Positions 56,083 through 64,000 of a DNA stretch of 64,000 nt are shown here, in pieces. Both the position numbers and the translations under genes were made by a program. Numbering within the stretch: the first letter of the stretch is position 1; the number at the start of each line of letters is the position of its first letter. This stretch comes from Sulfurospirillaceae bacterium (GTDB taxonomy: Bacteria; Campylobacterota; Campylobacteria; Campylobacterales; Sulfurospirillaceae): positions 24,694 through 88,693 of the forward strand of contig JAQUGO010000009.1 of assembly GCA_028684065.1 (NCBI GenBank), read 5' to 3'. A model generated the notes under the pieces. The model saw only the letters and a list, made by a program, of their open reading frames with translations, did no database searches and was not told the origin of the DNA.

Positions 56083-57860
56083 TTAGTATTTTCTATGTCA
56101 GAAGAAGGTGTTAAGTAGCCATTCTCAACTAATTTTTCAATCACTTCTTTGAAAACAGGCACAGCACTTTGGGCGGCAAAATAAGCATATTTTTTCTTTG
56201 CTTCACGCACTAAAACACCTATTGTATACTTATTTTTTTTATCATTGGCAAAACCAAAGAAGGAACTGTTATAGACTCTTACATACTGCCCATCTTCAGC
56301 GATATGAGCCGTTCCTGTTTTTCCACCTATTTCCAGTCCTTCTATCTTCGCTCCCGTGCCCGTTCCTTGATGTACCACTTTAATCAAAATCTTTTGCATA
56401 CGTTTGGCTACAGCAACAGGAATAATTTGAGGTCCGGCGTCACGCTGTGGAAAGACATCTTGCCCTGTGGCAGAAACTAGCTTCTTAACCAGAGTTGGTG
56501 CGATAATGCGGCCATTATTATTAAAAACATTATAAGCTTTCAACACTTGCATAAACGTAGCATTCATTCCATATCCATAGCCAACAGTTGCTTTATAAAT
56601 AGGAGAATTAAATTTATTGAGCGCAGGTATAATACCAGAATTTTCAAAAGGTAAATCTACACCTGAGGGAAGAGAAAATCCAAAATCTTTAAGTCCTTGA
56701 TAAAATTCAACAGCATCTAGTTTTTGGGCAATCTGTGCAATTCCTACGTTACTTGAATAAACAATAATATCTTCAGCACTCAATTTATCAGCTTTATGTG
56801 TATCCGTAATAGTCTTTTTTCCTAGTTGAAATCGTCCACCATAAACATTGATAATATCATAAGGATTAATTTTATTGGCTTTGAGAAGCAAAGCAAAAGT
56901 AATACTTTTCATAACAGAACCTGGTTCATAAATGTACTCAATAGCAGAGACATTTAACGCGCCATAATCTTTTTTTAAAATATTATCAGGATTAAAACGA
57001 TTACTCGTGGCAAGCGTAATTATCTCACCAGTTTCACTATTGAGCACAACGGCTAAAACCTCTTTAGCATCTAGTGATTTTTGATGCTCATCCAGCGTAT
57101 TTTCAATAATTTTTTGTATTTTCAAAGGAATAGTAAGATGGACATCATAACCATCAAAACGCTGAGTTGTAACACTATTCCCATCTAAAATTATAGCATT
57201 GGAAATATCACGGGAGCCAATAACCAAAGAATCTTGCACAGAAGAAAGCTGACCTTCATAAAAACGCTCTATTCCTTTAACGCCTGCTGTTTTAGTGATA
57301 TTCTTTTGTTCAATCTTTTTGACATAGCCAAGCACTGGTGTCATAGAATCAACGGCAGGATAAAGTCTATCTTCACCACTCTCAATGACACTGAGTCCGT
57401 GCAAAAAAGCAACCCCCGTATTGGTATCTTCATACGTTCTAAATACACCTAATTTATAAAGTTTTCTAGAAAGTTCTTGAAGATATTTTGCACTTTTAGA
57501 ATCAATTCGATACGACAGAACCGTACTTCCTACATTTGAGCGTAAAATTGATTCGATAGTTTTTGGGTCATCCCCACTATAAAGTGTATAGAGATTAACA
57601 AAAAGTTGAAATTTTTGAGGGTCAATATTACGCGTATCAACAATAGCTTTATAGAGTTTTTGACTACTTGCTATTCGAAAGCCATCAGCACTAATGATAT
57701 TACCACGAATCGCATGATTAACTTCACTGTGCTCTAAACGAGGTAATCGTCTATCAATCGTTGCCCAATAAAAAAGGGTACCTAAGAAGATTAAAAAACC
57801 AAGTAGTACCACAACAAATAAAAAGAGAATTTTAATTTTTTTGGTATCAGAGTGTTCCAT
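56079..57860 (-). CDS. ftsI: FtsI/PBP3-type peptidoglycan transpeptidase
   Basis: A 593-residue class B PBP. One TM helix (about 10-32) and a pedestal domain precede the transpeptidase with SVMK in EPGSVMKSITF, SSN in IVYSSNVGIAQIA and KTGT in IGGKTGTAHIAED. Septal crosslinking is the usual role. It is the last gene of flgB-flgC-fliE-PBP, the arrangement I recall in Campylobacter. FtsI versus PBP2 is decided by length and context; moderately sure. Confidence 0.85.
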   Translation of the reverse strand: MEHSDTKKIKILFLFVVVLLGFLIFLGTLFYWATIDRRLPRLEHSEVNHAIRGNIISADGFRIASSQKLYKAIVDTRNIDPQKFQLFVNLYTLYSGDDPKTIESILRSNVGSTVLSYRIDSKSAKYLQELSRKLYKLGVFRTYEDTNTGVAFLHGLSVIESGEDRLYPAVDSMTPVLGYVKKIEQKNITKTAGVKGIERFYEGQLSSVQDSLVIGSRDISNAIILDGNSVTTQRFDGYDVHLTIPLKIQKIIENTLDEHQKSLDAKEVLAVVLNSETGEIITLATSNRFNPDNILKKDYGALNVSAIEYIYEPGSVMKSITFALLLKANKINPYDIINVYGGRFQLGKKTITDTHKADKLSAEDIIVYSSNVGIAQIAQKLDAVEFYQGLKDFGFSLPSGVDLPFENSGIIPALNKFNSPIYKATVGYGYGMNATFMQVLKAYNVFNNNGRIIAPTLVKKLVSATGQDVFPQRDAGPQIIPVAVAKRMQKILIKVVHQGTGTGAKIEGLEIGGKTGTAHIAEDGQYVRVYNSSFFGFANDKKNKYTIGVLVREAKKKYAYFAAQSAVPVFKEVIEKLVENGYLTPSSDIENTN

Positions 57861-57872
57861 GTAGGCGAAAGA

Positions 57873-58172
57873 TTAAATCTGTGTCCTAGCAATCTCTTTA
57901 TATGCACTGAGTGCTTTATTACGAACTTCTAACATCATTTTCATACTAATTTCAGCTTTATTAATAGCAATGGCGGCTTGATGTAAATCTTTGACTTCTC
58001 CGGTTGCAATATCTGCCATTGCACGGTCAGATTTAACTTGCGTATCATTAACTTCTTCAAGCGTTTCTTTTAATATTTTTGAAAAATCGGTATTACTTGA
58101 TTCTACTTTATCAGTAGTGGTTGCATTTAAAACATTATTTAATGATGAAATTTTATCAATGCTGCTAGGCAT
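57873..58172 (-). CDS. fliE: Flagellar hook-basal body protein FliE
   Basis: A 99-residue MS-ring/rod junction protein. The C-terminal helical block GEVKDLHQAAIAINKAEISMKMMLEVRNKALSAYKEI matches FliE, shown here in part: AEISMKMMLEVRNK. No signal peptide; exported by the flagellar type III system. Three bases after flgC. Confidence 0.95.
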   Translation of the reverse strand: MPSSIDKISSLNNVLNATTTDKVESSNTDFSKILKETLEEVNDTQVKSDRAMADIATGEVKDLHQAAIAINKAEISMKMMLEVRNKALSAYKEIARTQI

Positions 58173-58175
58173 TTA

Positions 58176-58670
58176 TTATCCTTTTAAAATATCAATGGCA
58201 CTTTGTGCTATTGATTTTGCGCTTTGAAATGCTGCCACATTAGCTTGATAGGCTCTTGTTGCTTCTACAAGATTTGCCATCTCAATCACAGGATTAACAT
58301 TTGGATAGGCAACATAGCCTTCAGCATTTGCATCGGGATGATTAGGCTCAAATTTGTACTTGAACTCGCTCTCATCACGTACTACTTTATCCACAGCTAC
58401 AGTCATTATAGCAGGATTAGCATTGGTTTGCAAGAATGAATCATCTAAGGGATTTTCATATGAAAGCATATTGTTTTGCCCAGAAATTGTGTCATTAAGT
58501 GTTTTATTAAAATCAATAGCTTTAAATACAACATCTTTACGTTGATACGGTCCACCTTCACTGGTTCGTGTTGTATTGGCATTAGCAATATTGGAGCTAA
58601 TAATGTCCATGCGAAAACGCTGTGCCGATAAGCCATACCCACTGATATCAAAACTACTTAAATATGCCAT
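58176..58670 (-). CDS. flgC: Flagellar basal-body rod protein FlgC
   Basis: A 164-residue proximal rod protein. N-terminal rod signature DISGYGLSAQRFRMDIISSNIANANTT (part: RMDIISSNIANANTT) and C-terminal NLVEATRAYQANVAAFQSAK-type helix (EATRAYQANV). Sits between flgB and fliE. Confidence 0.96.
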   Translation of the reverse strand: MAYLSSFDISGYGLSAQRFRMDIISSNIANANTTRTSEGGPYQRKDVVFKAIDFNKTLNDTISGQNNMLSYENPLDDSFLQTNANPAIMTVAVDKVVRDESEFKYKFEPNHPDANAEGYVAYPNVNPVIEMANLVEATRAYQANVAAFQSAKSIAQSAIDILKG

Positions 58671-58679
58671 TTTTTATCC

Positions 58680-59114
58680 CTATACTTTTGCTGACGAATC
58701 AAGTACACTCTTAAAAAGCATACTATCTTTTTGCAATGCAGATGAAAGAGCATTAAACATTACTGCATTTTTACTCAACTCTGAAGTTTCGACATCCAAA
58801 TCAACTGTATTAGCATCATTTCTAGCCATTTGTCCATCACGTAAATAAATTGTGGCTTTTGAAGGATCATTTTCAGTTACCCCTGGTAAATGAGCTCCAT
58901 CCGTTTGAGCCATTTGAAGTTTGGAAGGAGCACTACCTTCTCCATAAATTTCTTTTGTTTTTGCAATCAACGTAGTTTCAAAATCAATATCACGAGATTT
59001 ATAAAAAGGTGTGTCAATATTAGCAATATTACCTGAAATCAAGTCTTGTCGAATTGCTCTAGCGTTTAAGCCTTGCTCTAGTAAGTTATACGCTTTGCTT
59101 ATTTCAAAACCCAT
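58680..59114 (-). CDS. flgB: Flagellar basal-body rod protein FlgB
   Basis: A 144-residue rod protein starting MGFEISKAYNLLEQGLNARA with the SGNIANIDTPFYKSRDIDFE motif. RBS AGAGGA precedes the ATG. First gene of the rod operon, behind a sigma-54-type promoter. Confidence 0.95.
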   Translation of the reverse strand: MGFEISKAYNLLEQGLNARAIRQDLISGNIANIDTPFYKSRDIDFETTLIAKTKEIYGEGSAPSKLQMAQTDGAHLPGVTENDPSKATIYLRDGQMARNDANTVDLDVETSELSKNAVMFNALSSALQKDSMLFKSVLDSSAKV

Positions 59115-59146
59115 TATATCCTCTTTCTAAATTTCTTACTTGATTA

Positions 59147-59164
59147 AAGCAAATTTCATTCCAA
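59147..59164 (-). promoter_or_regulatory. Sigma-54-type promoter of flgB-flgC-fliE-PBP
   Basis: Minus-strand TTGGAATGAAATTTGCTT holds GG and GC exactly ten bases apart (-24/-12 spacing) and fits the epsilon-type RpoN pattern GGAA-N6-TTGC. A start about 12 bases later leaves a leader of roughly 23 bases to the flgB ATG. Middle rod genes are RpoN/FlgR-dependent in Campylobacter. Confidence 0.75.
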
Positions 59165-59284
59165 AAAATACTATAAAAGGAAACTTTTTTTTAATCTATT
59201 TTAATGTAAAATCACAAAAATTATACACTAGATTTTTTAAAAATCGACTGTTGATTTGATTTAATTCCCTAAAAAAATGAGCCC

Positions 59285-60445
59285 ATGCAAACAGATAAAA
59301 TACTTTTTTCCCTTTGTGCCTTTGGCATTTTTATTGGCATCGTTTTTTCGTTGTCTTTGCCTGTATTTACAGTCCTCTACTTTGATTATGAAGAGTACCA
59401 TTTTTTTATTCGACAATTTGCTGTGGGTATGCTGTGTATTGCTATCATGTGGCTTTTATCACAAATTGACCCTGATAAATTTCTTATGTATATAGGTTTT
59501 ACAATTTTTTTGAGTTGCCTTTTTTTAATGGGTATCATGCACTACCTTCCCTCCTCTCTGGTTACCTCAGCTGGTGGAGCAAAACGTTGGATTCGACTCC
59601 CTGGATTTTCATTTGCGCCTGTTGAATTTTTTAAAATAGGATTTGTCTATTTTCTGGCATGGAGTTTTGCTCGAAAATTGAATGATAAAAAGAAATCTCT
59701 TAAAGAAGAAATTCTGCTTATACTACCTTATATTGCTGTTTTTATTTTAGTAATTTATTTAATTGCAGTTATGCAAAATGATCTTGGACAAGTTGTTGTT
59801 TTAGCCCTTACTCTAGCGGTTATGGCTTTTTTTGCTGGTACGAGTTTGCAGTTATTTATGCTCTCTATTTTAGGATCAATTTTTGTCTTTTTAATCGCTA
59901 TTTTTACATCATCACACCGAATATTGCGTATTAAAACATGGTGGGCGACTATCCAAAATATGGTACTTTCACTCTTCCCTGAAAAAATTGCTGCTGTTTT
60001 AAGAGTTGAAGATGCTCCTGAGCCTTATCAAATTTCTCACTCTCTTAATGCTATCAAACATGGGGGTCTTTTTGGTGAAGGTATCGGTAGTGGTCTTTTT
60101 AAATTAGGCTATCTGAGTGAGGTACATACAGACTTTGCCCTTGCTGGTATTGCCGAGGAAATTGGTGCTATTGGGGTCACTTTTTTAACGCTTATTATGA
60201 TGGGAATCATTTATCGTATTTTTAAAATTGCGAGCCGAAGCCACAATAAAGTTTACTACCTCTTTTCACTAGGAATCGGCCTTTTACTGGTTTTTTCATT
60301 TTTAATGAATGCTTATGGAATCACTTCTATTACACCAATAAAAGGTATCTCTGTTCCTTTTATTAGTTATGGAGGTAGCTCCATTTTAGCATTATCAATA
60401 GGACTTGGAATGGTGTTGATGATTAGTAAAAAGGTACGATTATGA
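59285..60445 (+). CDS. ftsW: FtsW/RodA/SpoVE family lipid II polymerase
   Basis: A 386-residue SEDS protein with about ten TM helices. Signatures are GGAKRWIRLPGFSFAPVEFFKI and, near the end, PIKGISVPFISYGGSSIL. It is next to murG, overlapping by four bases (ATGA), which favours FtsW over RodA. SEDS proteins polymerise glycan from lipid II, FtsW at the septum. The ribosome-binding site is weak. Confidence 0.9.
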   Translation: MQTDKILFSLCAFGIFIGIVFSLSLPVFTVLYFDYEEYHFFIRQFAVGMLCIAIMWLLSQIDPDKFLMYIGFTIFLSCLFLMGIMHYLPSSLVTSAGGAKRWIRLPGFSFAPVEFFKIGFVYFLAWSFARKLNDKKKSLKEEILLILPYIAVFILVIYLIAVMQNDLGQVVVLALTLAVMAFFAGTSLQLFMLSILGSIFVFLIAIFTSSHRILRIKTWWATIQNMVLSLFPEKIAAVLRVEDAPEPYQISHSLNAIKHGGLFGEGIGSGLFKLGYLSEVHTDFALAGIAEEIGAIGVTFLTLIMMGIIYRIFKIASRSHNKVYYLFSLGIGLLLVFSFLMNAYGITSITPIKGISVPFISYGGSSILALSIGLGMVLMISKKVRL

Positions 60446-61458
60446 TAGCTATCACGGGTGGTGGGACAGGAGGACATCTTGTTATTGCCAAAGCCATCAA
60501 AGAAGAGTTAAATAAACGAGGAATTGAACCTATTTATATTGGCTCAACGGCAGGGCAAGATAAAGGGTGGTTTGAAAAGGACGAAGGCTTTAAACAAACT
60601 TATTTTTTAGCCAGCCAAGGTGTCGTCAATAAAAAAGGTTATAGAAAAGCTTTAGCCTTGTTTTCTATTCTCTCCTCAGCCTTGACATGCAAGGCTATTT
60701 TTAAACAACATAATATACATTATGTCTTTTCAGTAGGTGGTTATTCTGCCGCTCCCGCATCTATTGGTGCGCTTTTATTTCGTATTCCTCTATTTATTCA
60801 TGAGCAAAATGCTATCAAGGGCAAACTCAATGCCCTTTTAAAACCTTTCACAAAATCTTTCTTTAGCTCCTACGATATGGGTTCTACATACACGAATTAT
60901 CCAATCCAAGAAGCATTTTTTACAACAAGCCGTATTCGAAAGAACCTTAAAACGATTATCTTTTTAGGGGGAAGCCAAGGGGCAACGTTTATTAATAAGT
61001 TGGCAATACAAATGGCGCCTGAACTTAATAAAAATGGAATCTCAATCATTCATCAAACCGGGCATAAAGAGCTTGAATCTGTACAAGCTTTTTATCATAG
61101 TCACCATATTGATGCAGATGTTTTCGCCTTTTCAAAAGAGATGCCGCTAAAGCTTGCAAATGCCGATTTTGCTATCAGTCGTTCTGGAGCCAGTACACTA
61201 TGGGAGTTATGTGCAGCACGTCTACCTGCTCTTTTTGTTCCATTCCCCTATGCAGCAGGAAATCATCAATTCTTTAACGCTAAAATCCTGACAGATAAAG
61301 GCTTAGGACTTCTCTGTGAACAAGCTTCCCTTAATGCTCCAAAAATTTTGCAAGACATTTATGCTCTTGATTTAGCATATATTTCAACCAATCTTGCACA
61401 AACTATCCAATATGGTGGGGCTAAAGAAATTGTTGATATCATACTCAAAAAAAATTAA
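60442..61458 (+). CDS. murG: UDP-GlcNAc:undecaprenyl-PP-MurNAc-pentapeptide GlcNAc transferase
   Basis: Completes lipid II on the inner face of the membrane. The GT-B loop ITGGGTGGHLVIAKAI is at residues 3-18. HEQNAIKGKLN, GGSQGATFIN and the acceptor/donor segment SRSGASTLWELCA follow. It has 338 residues. ATGA overlap with ftsW. Confidence 0.95.
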   Translation: MIAITGGGTGGHLVIAKAIKEELNKRGIEPIYIGSTAGQDKGWFEKDEGFKQTYFLASQGVVNKKGYRKALALFSILSSALTCKAIFKQHNIHYVFSVGGYSAAPASIGALLFRIPLFIHEQNAIKGKLNALLKPFTKSFFSSYDMGSTYTNYPIQEAFFTTSRIRKNLKTIIFLGGSQGATFINKLAIQMAPELNKNGISIIHQTGHKELESVQAFYHSHHIDADVFAFSKEMPLKLANADFAISRSGASTLWELCAARLPALFVPFPYAAGNHQFFNAKILTDKGLGLLCEQASLNAPKILQDIYALDLAYISTNLAQTIQYGGAKEIVDIILKKN

Positions 61459-61468
61459 AGGAGAACAT

Positions 61469-61927
61469 ATGCTACAAAATTTAGCTGTACGTATTGCAAC
61501 TCGAGATGATGCTAAAGAAATTGCAAAATTTAATGTTGTTTTTGCCAAAGAAACAGTTGACAAAAGTCTTTCTATGGCATTAACCACAGAAGGTGTTCAT
61601 CAAGTATTCGCTAAGTTTAATAATGGTTTCTATATTATTGCTAAGCTAGATGATAAAGTTGTTGGAGTTGCTATGATTACACGAGAATGGAGTGATTGGT
61701 GTAATGGTGCCTTTTACTGTATTCAAAGTATTTTTGTTATTCATAGTGAGCACGAACAATCTATACATGATGCTTTGTTCAATAAGGCAAGAGCATTGGC
61801 AAAAGAGCACTATGACGTATGTGGCATCAGACTTTTTGTCCATAAAGACGATAAAGAAACACAAAAATCATATGAAAAGCTAGGGCTTTCTAAAACAAAA
61901 TATAGACTTTTTGAAGAAACATTTTAA
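61469..61927 (+). CDS. GNAT family N-acetyltransferase
   Basis: A 152-residue GNAT protein. RIATRDDAKEIAKFNVVFAKET opens it, and VVGVAMITREWSDW and the YCIQSIFV strand match the acetyl-CoA fold. LHS of the substrate pocket gives no hint. ATG 61469 has GGAG eight bases upstream; the longer frame to 61394 lies inside murG. Probably co-transcribed with murG. Substrate unknown. Confidence 0.82.
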   Translation: MLQNLAVRIATRDDAKEIAKFNVVFAKETVDKSLSMALTTEGVHQVFAKFNNGFYIIAKLDDKVVGVAMITREWSDWCNGAFYCIQSIFVIHSEHEQSIHDALFNKARALAKEHYDVCGIRLFVHKDDKETQKSYEKLGLSKTKYRLFEETF

Positions 61928-61931
61928 GAAG

Positions 61932-62008
61932 TGGTGCGCCCGAAGGAATTCGAATCCCTGACCTCCGGTACCGCAAACCGATGCTCTATCCAGCTGAGCT
62001 ACGAGCGC
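61932..62008 (-). tRNA. tRNA-Arg (anticodon GCG)
   Basis: 77 bases fold as a cloverleaf. Acceptor GCGCTCG pairs with CGGGCGC, D-arm GCTC/GAGC, anticodon stem TCGGT/ACCGG with loop TTGCGGT (anticodon GCG, reading CGC/CGU), and T-arm with loop TTCGAAT. The 3' CCA is encoded. It lies tail to tail with the GNAT gene, 4 bases apart. Confidence 0.95.
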
Positions 62009-62030
62009 ACATTTTATGTTTGAGGCCGGT

Positions 62031-62036
62031 ATTATA
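62031..62036 (-). promoter_or_regulatory. -10 promoter element of tRNA-Arg
   Basis: Minus-strand TATAAT, 22 bases before the mature 5' end. It gives a short precursor leader of about 15 bases. No clear -35. Confidence 0.6.
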
Positions 62037-62074
62037 TCCTAGTAAATATAAATAAAGTATTAAAAAGAGTAATT

Positions 62075-62959
62075 ATGCCATTTAAAATAAAAAAATCATT
62101 TGAAACTTCTTTTCGTAGTTCTTGGATTATTCTCAAGCTCATTGTTCCAATTTATATTTTGGCAGACCTTCTTTTTTACTATGATGTGCTTAAGCATATT
62201 ACCTTTATTTTTAAGCCAATAGTAACCTTATTAGGATTACCTCAAGAAGCTGCCTTATCTATCGTAAGTGGCTTATTTCTTAATTTATATGCAGCTATTG
62301 CTTTTGCAGCACCTTTAGGATTAGATGCAAAAGAATGGACGATTCTAGCTATTTTCTTAGGTATTGCACATGGGCTTCTAGTTGAAACTGAAATTATGAA
62401 AAAATTAGGTATCGCACGTAGCTACTCTATTTTACTGCGCCTTCTTATTGGCTTTTTAGTCGCCTTTATTGCCTCGCATTTTCCAGATACTTGGTTTCAA
62501 TCCACATCACAAAATCTTGCTACACTAGCCCCACAACAACACTATAATACTATCCTAGCTCTTTTAAAAAATTCTTTGTATGAAGCATTTTCTTTGAGTA
62601 TTAAAGTAATTGCACTTGTTTCTCTACTAATCTTCTTTTTGGATTTCATTAAATCTCTCTCTTTTGTTGAACGCTACTCGCAAAAAGTGAATAGTGGCTT
62701 TTCTATCACTGTTGGCGTTATATTAGGTATTACTTATGGTGCAGGTATCCTTATTTCAGAATACGAAAAAGGAGCTTTACATAAAAAAGAAATACTTTTT
62801 ATTGGAACTTATTTAATGATTTGCCATGCTATTATTGAAGATACGCTACTTTTTGTTATCTTTGGAGCTAATCCTTGGTTAATCGTTAGTCTAAGATTTA
62901 TCTTCGCAACCTTTCTTTCGTACCTTGTTATTAAGTTAATGAATCCAAAAACTACTTAA
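62075..62959 (+). CDS. Nucleoside-recognition (Gate) domain membrane protein
   Basis: A 294-residue integral membrane protein with about eight hydrophobic helices in two related halves (e.g. LPQEAALSIVSGLFLNLYAA near 58-77 and a later ITVGVILGITYGAGILI). This pattern fits the nucleoside-recognition/Gate domain family (SpoVB/YjiG-type). Members are suspected transporters; the substrate is unknown. It overlaps the convergent thioredoxin gene by 8 bases. Confidence 0.7.
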   Translation: MPFKIKKSFETSFRSSWIILKLIVPIYILADLLFYYDVLKHITFIFKPIVTLLGLPQEAALSIVSGLFLNLYAAIAFAAPLGLDAKEWTILAIFLGIAHGLLVETEIMKKLGIARSYSILLRLLIGFLVAFIASHFPDTWFQSTSQNLATLAPQQHYNTILALLKNSLYEAFSLSIKVIALVSLLIFFLDFIKSLSFVERYSQKVNSGFSITVGVILGITYGAGILISEYEKGALHKKEILFIGTYLMICHAIIEDTLLFVIFGANPWLIVSLRFIFATFLSYLVIKLMNPKTT

Positions 62960-63344
62960 CCTCTTGCCGATAAACTTCATCAAGCAGTTCAAGAAAATGT
63001 TCAGGCTCCATATATCCTGGGAATTCATCTATAATATGCAGTTTCTTAGGTGATAAAATGTAATTTGTTGGAAGATACTTTGCATGTAAAATACTAGGTA
63101 ATGCCTGATCTTGCACATTTATAATAATATGAATATAGTGCTTCCCAATTTTTTGACTGTATTTTTTCACATTAAAGATAGTTTTTTTCATTTTTAAACA
63201 ATAAGGGCATGTATCACTTTCGACTGTCAAGAGAATTAGTTTTTTCTCTTTTTGAGCTTTATAACTCTCTTTTTCTAAAAAGCTTGCATATATTGCACTA
63301 CTGCAAGATAATAAAACCAGTATAAAAATAATTAATTTGCGCAT
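62952..63344 (-). CDS. Periplasmic thioredoxin-fold protein (CPYC)
   Basis: A 130-residue protein with a signal peptide (1-20, cleaved near IYASFL). It has a thioredoxin domain with CPYC at C46-C49 in ESDTCPYCLKMKKTIF and a cis-Pro loop YLPTNYI. Similar to SoxW/DsbC-like single-domain reductases. Co-directional paralogue lies immediately upstream (TAATG overlap), so the pair is one transcript. Confidence 0.82.
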   Translation of the reverse strand: MRKLIIFILVLLSCSSAIYASFLEKESYKAQKEKKLILLTVESDTCPYCLKMKKTIFNVKKYSQKIGKHYIHIIINVQDQALPSILHAKYLPTNYILSPKKLHIIDEFPGYMEPEHFLELLDEVYRQEVK

Positions 63345-63724
63345 TATTTCTCCAGATTTTGATATTGCGTTTTGAGATAAAATAAAAATTGACTTTTTGA
63401 AGGAGCACCAATAATATCTTGAATAATTTTCTCTCCACTGGTATTTAAAAAATAAAATGTAGGTGTTATTCTAGAAATTAAAATATCAGGTATCTCATCT
63501 TTATTAATATCCAACTTAATAAAAATATAATGATCATTTAATACTTGCTTAACTTCCTCATTAGGAAGTACATACTTATCCATTTTTTCACAATAAGTAC
63601 AAGACTCCATCACTAATTCTACTAATATCATTTTGTTGCTTTTCTTTGCTTCATTACGGGCAGTTTCAAATGAAGCAGAAAATAAAAAACTAAACAAAAA
63701 ACAAAAAATAATTACATTACGCAT
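63344..63724 (-). CDS. Periplasmic thioredoxin-fold protein (CTYC)
   Basis: A 126-residue paralogue of the next gene with a signal peptide (1-17) and CTYC at C42-C45 in MESCTYCEKMDKYVL; cis-Pro is in RITPTFYF. AAAGGA RBS precedes the ATG. The different residues between the two Cys in each copy suggest different redox potentials or partners. First gene of the pair, next to the ribosomal RNA end. Confidence 0.82.
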   Translation of the reverse strand: MRNVIIFCFLFSFLFSASFETARNEAKKSNKMILVELVMESCTYCEKMDKYVLPNEEVKQVLNDHYIFIKLDINKDEIPDILISRITPTFYFLNTSGEKIIQDIIGAPSKSQFLFYLKTQYQNLEK

Positions 63725-63911
63725 TCTTTTCCTTTTATATTAAAATAATAGTAAATATTTTTCTACCTTATATTTTTGAAATAAATTAAAGATTCAATCA
63801 TATCATCAACGCTATTTTAATATTATTAATTCTACAAAAAACTACGACAATTTAAAATACCAGAAGGAGAAGGGTAAAATAAGAATAAAGGGTGATGGTG
63901 GGGATAAAAGA

Positions 63912-63925
63912 GTGATGAGAATCAC
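63912..63925 (-). terminator. Possible terminator after the 5S rRNA
   Basis: A small stem GTGAT/ATCAC with loop of four is followed on the minus strand by TCTTTTAT, starting 6 bases past the 5S end. The stem is short, so it is only a candidate. The rest of 63725-63911 shows no gene. Confidence 0.4.
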
Positions 63926-63930
63926 GAGAA

Positions 63931-64000
63931 CTGGCAGCGACCTACATTTCCATCCCAGTAAGGGAAAGTATTATCGGCGATGAAGAGCTTAGCTTCCAGG
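63931..64000 (-). rRNA. rrf: 5S ribosomal RNA, 3' part
   Basis: The minus strand reads GAAGCTAAGCTCTTCATCGCCGATAATACT and then CTGGGATGGAAATGTAGGTCGCTGCCAG-type sequence (shown in part), the conserved 3' half of bacterial 5S rRNA. The 5' part and the rest of the rRNA operon lie beyond 64000. It ends with GCTGCCAG near 63931. Confidence 0.93.

Noticed and set aside
1..64000. CRISPR arrays, insertion sequences, prophage or defence islands
   Set aside because: No regularly spaced repeats, transposase, integrase or phage genes were seen; nearly all genes are conserved housekeeping genes.

Overview
The window is AT-rich (estimated by eye at about 37% GC), gene-dense chromosomal DNA from a member of the Campylobacterota. 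The best fit is Sulfurospirillum or a close relative. The reasons are the gene neighbourhoods shared with Campylobacter and Helicobacter (glyQ-NIF3-flgZ-waaA, lptE-leuS-secF-secD-yajC, flgB-flgC-fliE-PBP, ftsW-murG), CheZ and FlgZ of the epsilon type, and a type I glutamine synthetase with Phe at the usual adenylylation Tyr. No insertion sequence, prophage, CRISPR array or plasmid gene was seen. Genus-level naming is inference.

Layout. 1-10.4 kb: an M23 peptidase (cut by the window edge), folC, a GGDEF protein, lptE, leuS, secF, secD and yajC, all on the minus strand, then lnt on the plus strand. 10.4-20.9 kb: a minus-strand run of metK, an AEC-type permease, aat, clpA, clpS, a TlpA-like lipoprotein, smpB, ispE, csrA, truB and a UvrD/Rep helicase. 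21-29.5 kb: a mixed-strand region with a LysR regulator, an SspB-like protein, pepF, pyrB, a glycine-zipper protein, bioD, an AraC/GyrI-like regulator, a PLP aminotransferase and a DUF89 protein. 29.6-40.5 kb: a long minus-strand block running cheZ, U32 protein, purE, DUF3972, glyQ, NIF3, flgZ, waaA, RluA-like, ffh, rpsP, khpA, rimM, trmD, rplS. 40.6-52.3 kb: PHP phosphatase and glnA (+), then PBP1A, a lone peptide-type ABC ATPase, bioF, maf, a 4-TM protein, alaS and a membrane GH17 protein (-). 52.3-64 kb: an SDR enzyme (-), a DegT/Gfo sugar pair and hemH (+), the flagellar rod operon with a septal-type PBP (-), ftsW-murG-GNAT (+), tRNA-Arg(GCG) (-), a gate-domain membrane protein (+), two periplasmic thioredoxin-fold proteins (-) and the 3' end of a 5S rRNA (-).

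The content is mainly housekeeping: envelope building and protein export (Sec accessory proteins, Lnt, LptE, WaaA, MurG, FtsW, PBPs), translation (four synthetase genes, ribosomal proteins, rRNA/tRNA modification), regulated proteolysis (ClpA/ClpS/Aat N-end-rule set plus an SspB-like candidate) and motility control (CheZ, FlgZ, FlgB/FlgC/FliE, CsrA).

The most unusual signals are regulatory. First, a 16-codon, Met-rich minigene lies between duplicated translation-initiation elements in the metK leader. Second, a palindrome, TTTACATGTAAA, recurs in genes and in intergenic hairpins well above what base composition suggests. Third, an AraC/GyrI-like regulator has a promoter that predicts a leaderless mRNA. 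Fourth, a sigma-54-type promoter drives flgB-flgC-fliE with a division-type PBP at the operon's end. No clearly novel multi-gene defence or mobile system is present. There is no gene-free stretch longer than 300 bases.
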